A stretch of 64,000 nt of DNA from Actinostola sp. cb2023 (Eukaryota > Cnidaria > Anthozoa > Actiniaria > Actinostolidae): contig JAUJYZ010000250.1 of the NCBI GenBank assembly GCA_033675265.1, positions 603,943 through 667,942 of the forward strand. Direction: 5' to 3'. Position numbers and translations under genes: made by a program. Within the stretch, counting starts at the first letter, position 1. Each line of letters starts with the position of its first letter. The notes beneath the pieces were generated by a model. It was not told where the DNA came from. It saw only the letters and a list, made by a program, of their open reading frames with translations, and made no database searches. Shown here in pieces: positions 57,411-64,000 of this stretch.

Positions 57411-58077
57411 GGTGATTCCCTTGAAATAGAAGCAAATCCTAGAATTTTCTATAACTTGGCATGGTGATACATTACGGTATTGAGTTTCAAAAAATGCACT
57501 AAAAACAGGGGGTCACCGCGCTCATTTTTGCGCTACACTGCTTTGAAATTATGGTATTTTAGGTCTTTCAGTCGAGTCTCGCGTGACATCGGGATCGGGT
57601 AAATAATTTTCCACAACTTAAAAGACAAACTATTAATAATGAACTAAAGTGGTTGCTATAGCTTTTGTATCTCTAGCCTACCGTCTGATAGTAAGAAAGT
57701 GCTCGAATTTTGCATAGTTGTCGAAAAATAGAACAAAAAACACAGATGTTCGAAGCACCGAGAGGGTCTAAAAATCGATACTCCGTATGCTTTTATTCAA
57801 TTTTTTTAATGTTTGAAATCCTAACTTTTTTTAATACTTTGCTATATACTAGAGAACTATAGTGTGATGAAAGTTATTGAATAAAAAATGGGGGTCACCG
57901 TGCTCGTTTTCGATTTATTTTGAGAAAACTTCAGTTACACTTGAAATATTTAACGATTTCCAATGGTCTCCAATGTGCGCGAGCTCGATGGCGTAAGTTA
58001 GCGCGCGCTCGTCAACTAAAATTTTATTCAGAATCGTGCGCAGTAGAGCGTGCGCAATGCAATTCAAGGGAATCACC
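57411..58077. mobile_element. 667-bp MITE flanked by TTAA
   Basis: The left end GGTGATTCCCTTGAA and right end TTCAAGGGAATCACC are exact inverses, with TTAA on both sides (57407-57410, 58078-58081). The interior includes two GGGGGTCACCG blocks. It lies 300 bp downstream of the Crypton-type gene. Confidence 0.78.
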
Positions 58078-58276
58078 TTAAAACAGTTTTTTGAAATGAA
58101 AAATAGACACCGATCGAAAGCCACGAGATTGAGAACAAAACGATCAAATCTACCAAATTCAGCTTTTTTCTGATTGGCTCGCACGTATAACCACTGAATG
58201 GCTTTTCGCTGTAGCTCATCCTCATTGAAAACAAAACAAAACTAAAAAACTTAAATTGCATGTCCGCTATGGGATT

Positions 58277-58378
58277 CAAGGAAAATTCATTGGATGACTC
58301 GTGAATTCCACGTTGAATTCACTCGAAAAGGTTTCTCGTGAATTCAACGTGGAATTCCCTCGTCATCCAATGAATTTA
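58277..58378. repeat. hairpin of EcoRI-rich sequence
   Basis: AATTCATTGGATGACTCGTG and CACGAGAAACC...TCATCCAATGAATT mirror each other, with GAATTC sites in both arms. Arms are about 45 bp. Confidence 0.75.
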
Positions 58379-58514
58379 CCTATAGAATTCATCACTCTCG
58401 CTTAGAGCTAGATTACACTCAATGCTCTCTCAATGTAACTACTAAAGAAGAGATTAAAGAAGAACTTCAACCAAGACCCTCGTTCTTATTTGTTGCCGTC
58501 TTTCCCCCAAAGAC

Positions 58515-58588
58515 TAGCCTGATTTTCAGACGGCTCATGTGTCATACGCTTAAGCGTATGACACATGAGCCGTCTGAAAATCAGGCTA
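58515..58588. repeat. perfect 74-bp palindrome with no spacer
   Basis: TAGCCTGATTTTCAGACGGC runs inward to CGCTTAAGCG and then exactly mirrors out to 58588. Every base pairs. Short perfect palindromes are unstable and such a clean one suggests a recent origin or an assembly fold. Confidence 0.93.
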
Positions 58589-58701
58589 CCCAAAGACGTG
58601 CTTAGCACAAACATAATTTGTTTGCATTCTGTCTCAGTGATTTTTGGAACAAAATGGACATCGCCACTATTGTAATCTACGTCGCAACAAGTTACGACCA
58701 A

Positions 58702-59115
58702 CTACTCGACCACGTGTAGATCGTATTGGACTGTCTTTTTAACCGTTCGACCCCCAACACCATGCCATCTTATCTCCACGTTGTCAGTAAGGTTAAAATC
58801 TAAACGTAATTCATAATCATGGTCTATGAAATTACGCAAACGACGAATAAACGAGTGACCGAGAATGAGAACACTGTGTGAGGCCATACTATTAACCACC
58901 GAGGAAATTAACTGAGCTAAACAGTAAAGTAACTTGCCTGAAAAATTTTGAAATGATGTTTCGTTCCGAGTGGTAGAGGAAAGAGGCCGCGTGTTATCAG
59001 AACACGCCTTAAGTATTATCATCCTGAACTCCCATTGGTCACTTTGCAGGACAGGCGCACTGGCATGCAAATATCGGATTACTGGGTGTGTGCTATGTTT
59101 CGACATAAATGCCAT
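58702..59115 (-). CDS. SGNH-hydrolase-like ORF of the Ngaro-like element
   Basis: The ORF encodes 137 residues with SHSVLILGHSFIRRLRNFID followed by DNVEIRWHGVGGRTVKKT. GHSF.RRL and WHGVGGRTV resemble blocks I and II of SGNH/GDSL-type hydrolases, which in cnidarian genomes accompany tyrosine-recombinase retroelements as far as I recall. Later blocks (GTND, DxxH) are not seen, so it appears truncated. Its role in the element is unknown. Confidence 0.5.
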   Translation of the reverse strand: MAFMSKHSTHPVIRYLHASAPVLQSDQWEFRMIILKACSDNTRPLSSTTRNETSFQNFSGKLLYCLAQLISSVVNSMASHSVLILGHSFIRRLRNFIDHDYELRLDFNLTDNVEIRWHGVGGRTVKKTVQYDLHVVE

Positions 59116-59504
59116 TACGCTGTTGGCATAATGTTTGTTTTTTATGTCGAAACATGCTTTACAAATTTATGAACGGAGCTCTGTAGCGCGTCGCACTAGT
59201 TTGCTGAAGAAAGGACCATAGACATTTGCTTGGAATAATTTGGCCACGGTAGTGGCTAGTTTAATAAGATCAACAAAAAACACATAAAAGTGTAAAATAC
59301 TAACGAATAAAATCTATTCAGCAAAGGTGGGGCGAAGAACCCGCCACGAGCCACAAACTGTGGCCACCCCACCAAGACGCAATACAGAGCTCGCGAACAA
59401 TGAAGAAGAAGCCCATGACTTACCAACTTCACTAGTTAAAAACTGAAACGAAACTAAAACTTAGGTAAACATTAATAGGTAACGTAAACATTATAGGTTA
59501 GACC

Positions 59505-59888
59505 CCGGGGGGGGCACTAAGGGTATTTTTGGGTAGGGGTGTGCCGCGGACACCTCAAAACCCTGACCCTATCCCAGACCTAAAATTTTGATTTTCCATA
59601 CCCTATCCCAGACTAAAGCTTTAAAATGTACACCATATCCCAGACTAAAGCTTAAAAATGTATACCCTATCCAGATTGAAAGCGTGCTAAAGGGATATGT
59701 AAATTGATAGCGACTGATAGTGGCGTTATTGCGGAAACCATACCCTATACCAGACCAAAACGTACCCGATCCCAGCCTAAAAAGGCAAAAAAAAACGATA
59801 CCCTACCCCAGACCTGGGAGCTCAAAAACCATACCCTATCCCGTGGCACATACCCGTATAGCGTATATAGGGGAGTACCCCCCCCGGG
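59505..59888. mobile_element. 384-bp MITE with 9-bp duplication
   Basis: CCGGGGGGGGCACT at the left and GTACCCCCCCCGGG at the right are imperfect inverses. GGTTAGACC is duplicated outside (59496-59504, 59889-59897). Inside, ACCCTATCCCAGACTAAAGC-type blocks repeat four to six times. The interior reads as short ORFs rich in YPIPDQ that are not genes. It lies between the YR and SGNH ORFs of the Ngaro-like element. Confidence 0.78.
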
Positions 59889-59910
59889 GGTTAGACCAAC
59901 TGACAACACC

Positions 59911-60140
59911 AGCAGCCCCTGACTGACCTGTATGATGTCAGCCTGAATACGATAACTAACAAAATAAGACATCATTGCCACGTATATTAAACTCTCCACA
60001 AGAAATGTCAAAGCTAGCAGCCCCTGACTGACCTAGTTCGGCATCCCAAAGTGAATAATACGAAACTAACAAAATAGTACATCATTGCCACGTATAAACT
60101 CTCCACAAGAAATGTCAAAGCTAGCAGCCCCCGACTGACC
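59911..60140. repeat. tandem duplication, about 106 bp, two copies
   Basis: AGCAGCCCCTGACTGACCT, CATCATTGCCACGTAT and AAACTCTCCACAAGAAATGT occur twice in tandem, with the first block a third time. It may be part of the split direct repeats expected at Ngaro element ends, but no matching partner was found elsewhere. Confidence 0.7.
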
Positions 60141-60185
60141 TAGTTTGGCATCCTAAATCATATTGTGTGGATAATAATGAAATAA

Positions 60186-61140
60186 TTAATTGGCATTTAC
60201 GCTCTGAGGCCTGAGGTAAATCTTAAAGGCGTCGGATTTCCAGCGACCCAGAGCACGAATGTGAGCGTCAGAAAGTCCCAAGTCTGCTGCGTGACAGGCG
60301 GCCCCGATACGAAAGCTGTGGCTTTTATATCGACCAGGGTCAAGGCCACAGAAGATTAAACAGCGGCGAAGTTCGGTGTTGAACTGAGAAACCGTAATGG
60401 GCCTTCCGTCGTGATGACAAAAAAGCGGACCAGCCTGTCTCCCTCTCAGGTGACAATACTGCACTAGTGTTTTAACTGGACAATACGGTTGTGAATCTTC
60501 GCCGTCGATTAAAACGTCGAAGGGGCGGTGTTGTGTATTATGCTTGTAATCGGTAATGGTGATCTTAGCTGCATGTGGTTTTATCATGATCAGATGCATC
60601 AGGAATGACAGGGCATTGAATTGTACTACTGAGTTACTCACATTCGAGCCCCTGGCCGCTAGCTCACCGACCCGGAAAAAAGCCATAAAAGGCTATCAAA
60701 AAACATTGAAGTGAAAAGAATGCGCTGAAAAACCGACGAGTTGGTGTGTCCCAGGGCTCGCACAAGTTCGTGTAATAGTGGTCGAGTAATGGGTAGTCGT
60801 ACGTCAAAAGAGCGCTGGCGGCCTAGAGCGGTCAATAGCTTGCGAATTAAGAAAGTTTTCGTCGGATCATTAAACCCTTTTAACTTATGTAAATAGCCGA
60901 CCGCTGATAGATACGATGTTATTGTAGAAGAGGCCAAGTGCTTGGCCGAGAGATATGAAATAAACAAAGCCAACACGTCTGGATTTAAAGGCAAATCTGG
61001 CGTAAAAATACCATAAAAACGCTCATGAAATGTACTAAAGACCGCCCATGCTCGACGATATGACTTACGAGAGCCCTCAGACAGTGCCGATCGTAATAGG
61101 GCATCTAGGTTAGAGACCAACTCTCCGGCCGAAGGTTCGC
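60186..61140 (-). pseudogene. DIRS-like tyrosine recombinase
   Basis: The N-terminal SAM-like part reads LDALLRSALSEGSRKSYRRA and PLNPDVLALFISYLSAKHL. The catalytic part reads RVGELAARGSNVSN (first R), YKSHSFRIGAACHAADLGLS (HxxR) and RALGRWKSDAFKIYLR (W and Y). A frameshift near 60690 separates the two parts. It overlaps the end of the RNase H frame, as expected for a separate ORF. This enzyme would integrate the circular element. Confidence 0.83.
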
Positions 61141-61189
61141 GGGAATTGGCGTCGCGAACTCGTCCGCGCCGGGCATTAGCTCTTTGAAC

Positions 61190-61665
61190 TTGTCTACCGG
61201 TAGGCGAGAAATGTAATCGGCACGAGTATTACATAAACCAGGGACGTGCCGAGCTCGAATAAGATATTATGTTGTAGACAACTTAGAACTAAATCGCGTA
61301 CCAATACCATAATAGCCTTATGCTTAGATGTTTGACGATTGATTATGTCAACAACAGCGGCATTATCAGTATAAAAGATAACACATCTGTTGGCCATTAG
61401 GGACCCCCAAATATTGACAGAGAGAACAATGGGAAAAAGTTCTAAAAAATGCTATGTTAAAAGATTTCCAAGTGGCCGGCCAAACGCCATACAACCAACG
61501 CTTACCAAAAATAGCCCCGTAGCCCAGTGATCCCGCGGCATCCGTATACATGTCAAGATTGGGAGAGGTCAACCATTTGTCATCCAAGAAAAATGACTTG
61601 CCGTTTAAAATGATCTAAGAATCTAAACCATAAAGCGATGTCCTGTTTGACGTCTTTGGTTAAAG
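61190..61665 (-). pseudogene. DIRS-like RNase H domain
   Basis: WLTSPNLDMYTDAAGSLGYG carries the first acidic residue, and CVIFYTDNAAVVDIINRQTS carries a later one. The C-terminus in another frame reads RARHVPGLCNTRADYISRLP, a typical RNase H end. Frameshifts lie near 61600, 61400 and 61255. It follows the RT directly once the MITE is removed. Confidence 0.78.
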
Positions 61666-61667
61666 GG

Positions 61668-62216
61668 GGACTAGTACGTAAATCGTTCAAAGTTTGATTT
61701 AGTTGGAACTTCACTGAAATATTCTCAAAGACCCATACAATCACTGGTTAATTTTTTTCTCAAAAAATTCCAATGGGAAGTAATGCATTTTTATGAATCT
61801 TTAGAGGTGCCAGTGACGTCACTGACTCAACCCAAACAATAATCACGGCTTCGCTCCATACATTTCTTCATGTTTAATGTCTTGAATTATTTTATTTCTA
61901 TGAAGCTAAACGTTTGTGTGAAGGAGTTTTCTTACCTTATATGTGCTTAGGATTGATTGTTTGACTAGTTTTCTTCAGTGCAGAGCTGTTATCTGAACAA
62001 ACCGTTCAGATATTTTGATCACAAAATGCAAAGAAAATGTATGGAGCTGAGTTTGGGTTGAGTCAGTGACGTCACTGGCACCTCTAAAGATTCATAAAAA
62101 TGTATTACTTTCCATTGGAATTTTTGAGAAAAAAATTAACCAGTGATTGTATGGGTCTTTGAGAATATCTCAGTGAAGTTTCAGCTAAATCAAATTTTGA
62201 ACGATTTACGTACTAG
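61668..62216. mobile_element. 550-bp foldback MITE inside the reverse transcriptase
   Basis: Arms GACTAGTACGTAAATCGTTC and inverse extend for about 190 bp, sharing GTTTGGGTTGAGTCAGTGAC and TGGCACCTCTAAAGATTCA. ACTAGT occurs at both ends. Removing the element joins HHHIRL to T-S-PLTKDVKQ, the normal polyprotein, apart from two odd bases. Confidence 0.8.
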
Positions 62217-63010
62217 TCTAAACGTATATGATGGTGTGGGCGTTGGGGTCCCTTGGTAAGGTCGATCATGCGGCGAAGGAAGGCGCGACCTGGAGTAATC
62301 ACTGAGCATGTAAAATTCAATAGGCCTATCAAAGATTGCATTTCACGCAGTGTCACTGTGCGCCTTTTATAAAAATTATGAAGTGAATTACGGCATTTTT
62401 GAAGCTTTTCGTCCGGTAGTCTGGCTTCTCCTTTGACCGAGTTGAGGGTTATACCGGTGAACTGCAAAGTCGTGTCAGGACCAACAGTCTTTTCTGGGGC
62501 TAAAGGAACACCTATATAGTCACACATTCTCATGAAATTAGACAGGTCTGTGCGGCATTTGTCCTCGCTGGACGCGATGAATAAAAAATCGTCCAATACA
62601 TGCAGAACAGCCGATGCACCAAAACGTGTCAGAGAGAGCCATTCTAGGGAAGTGCTAAAAGCTTCAAAAATGGCGCAGGAAGAAGAGCAACCCATTGGTA
62701 AACACCTATCGAAATAATACATATCATCCCATCTCATGCCCACAACGGTTGATCATCAGGATGAACTGGATGATACGAAAGGCTGATTTGAAACAGCCTG
62801 ATCCCTGAAACCTTTTATATGGCAGATATTGCCTGACCATTGAGGCATATTGTACAGAAGAACAATAATCGGGTATAGACATCTCACAGATTAGCCTTTA
62901 GGTAGGACAATGATGAATTAAACGGAAATTCAGAAATGGGTCTTTCTTGGGAAATATGCCCAGAGGGCGACGTACGAAAAGTGTATTCACACAAGCGAAA
63001 GTAAAAACTT
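62213..63010 (-). pseudogene. DIRS-like reverse transcriptase domain
   Basis: Segments read RPLGIFPKKDPFLNFRLIHH (near 62960), MIINRCGHEMGW-like sequence, then LPMGCSSSCAIFEAFSTSLE, AVLHVLDDFLFIASSEDKC and VGPDTTLQFTGITLNSVKGE. LDDF is the DIRS version of the YxDD catalytic site. A stop or frameshift lies near 62880 and another near 62745. The C-terminal HHHIRL segment is followed by the MITE, and continues beyond it as SPLTKDVKQDIALWFRFLDH. Confidence 0.83.
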
Positions 63011-64000
63011 TCTAGAGCGACATAGCACCACCAAAGTGGCCTGACTGAATAGTAAGGATTTGTTTGGAGAGGGTTTTTTTCATCAATTCAGTGCCAATGC
63101 TGAACAAAACAGGGTCGGGATTCCCAATCATAAAGTGCATACAGTCAACTATGGTATGTATTGTCCTTCAGGTGAACGTAGGGTTGATTGTCTGCAGTGT
63201 ACGCACACCAAGATGACGAGAAGAGCACGAACTCTAGATTTTAAAACCCGAAGGCTTCAGAAAAAAAAAATTCTTCATGTTTTCGGATTTTCAAGTGTAC
63301 GCAGGTGCTCATAGGTACGCTACGCCTCTGTCCTCCCCATGAATTCGTTTCTAATTCACAATTGTCATCGTGTCTATCTCTTGTGCACAAAAGAGGCGCA
63401 TATTGTCTACTTACTTTAGTGCATTCCATAAAAGGCCCAGATACACGAGGCAACTTTTATTGACGTTTTTGCGCGCAACAAGAAGGTTTTTGGGCGGTGT
63501 CACACGATGCAACGTTGCTCGCAAACAAGAGTTTTGGGGTGTCACACACGATGCAACGTTGCGCGTAACGGTTTTGCAGAAAGTAGAACTCGATCCTCCT
63601 TCTGCAACTGTTGCTGCCGTCACGTTGCAAGAAACGTTTGCAGTCGTGTGTCAGGGCCTTAAGGATGGCCCCTTTTTCACCTCTTTGGACGTAACGTGTT
63701 TGTTTGTTTTGCTTGTTTAATTGCTTGGTTGCCTCGTTCGTTTTTGTCTGTTCGGTGTGTTCGTGTGTTTGTTTCTCAGCTTACTCAATAACCTTCTCAA
63801 AAGTGAGAAGTAACGAACATAATCATTTGACAGGGTCCAAGACACTTTTGCTCGAAAGCCTTTTACACTGTGTCGATATAGATCCATGGACAGACGACTT
63901 ACTTAATTTGATGTATAGGTCTTGATCCCTTTTGGTGGGAAAGACTGTATATGCATTAATTGCTTAATAATTTTCATAAGGTTCTCTTTGTGTGGGATGG
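63011..64000. other. end of window; no gene recognised
   Basis: Apart from two near-identical short blocks (CACGATGCAACGTTGC at about 63502 and 63549) nothing was recognised. The upstream gag-like ORF expected for the DIRS/Ngaro element would lie here on the minus strand but is not evident. Confidence 0.4.

Larger units (their letters stand above)
58702..63010 (-). mobile_element. DIRS/Ngaro-like tyrosine-recombinase retrotransposon, decayed
   Basis: In minus-strand order: reverse transcriptase (63010-62213), RNase H (61660-61190), tyrosine recombinase (61140-60186) and an SGNH-like ORF (59115-58702). RT-RH-YR order with a YR instead of an integrase marks DIRS-type elements. An extra SGNH-type ORF is, as I recall, reported in some Ngaro elements. 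Several frameshifts and stops are present and a 550-bp foldback MITE splits the polyprotein. Terminal repeats were not identified; a tandem 106-bp duplication at 59911-60140 may belong to the element. Confidence 0.8.

Overview
The window is animal nuclear DNA from a repeat-rich, AT-rich genome. Spliced genes, CR1/L2-type, DIRS/Ngaro-type and Crypton-type elements, and short inverted-repeat transposons with an anthozoan feel suggest a cnidarian, probably a stony coral. That assignment is an inference from style, not from a diagnostic marker.

Two host genes are visible, both on the + strand. The first, from about 1.8 to 35.6 kb, is the 3' part of U2SURP (SR140), a U2 snRNP-associated splicing factor. 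Nineteen coding exons can be placed with matching splice phases; they cover the RRM, SURP module, CID domain, LDG-rich linker, cwf21-like helix and RS tail. Its first exons lie upstream of the window. One exon expected between 2,355 and 11,351 is absent, and the two neighbouring exons do not join in frame. An 8.2-kb array of a 97-bp satellite fills that intron. The second gene, from 47.97 kb, is the 5' part of a TRP-superfamily cation channel. It starts with a likely ATG and has exons up to the end of the second membrane segment at 52,990; the pore and C-terminus are not found.

The rest is mostly mobile DNA, much of it nested. U2SURP introns hold many non-autonomous inverted-repeat elements and a 7.7-kb element with TA-flanked ends (20,216-27,882). 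That element contains a decayed pogo/Tigger-like transposase and, inside it, a Mutator-like element that contains a second Mutator-like element carrying a RecQ helicase fragment. The RecQ fragment is itself split by a TA-flanked MITE. Between the two genes (35.6-47.9 kb) lie hAT-like debris, a 2-kb inverted-repeat element with minisatellite arms, a near-perfect 552-bp palindrome, several foldback MITEs and two nested CR1/L2-like retrotransposon tails. After the channel exons come a foldback element, a Crypton-type tyrosine recombinase gene with homopolymer frameshifts (55.7-57.1 kb), a TTAA-flanked MITE, and a minus-strand DIRS/Ngaro-like retrotransposon (about 58.7-63.0 kb) with reverse transcriptase, RNase H, tyrosine recombinase and an SGNH-like ORF.

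There is no operon, CRISPR array or prokaryotic feature. The most unusual points are the satellite array coinciding with a missing U2SURP exon, the Pack-MULE-like capture of RecQ with a nested MITE whose removal restores the reading frame, the 552-bp palindrome, and the compound long-armed pogo-like element. Gene names rest on remembered protein families; no search was run.
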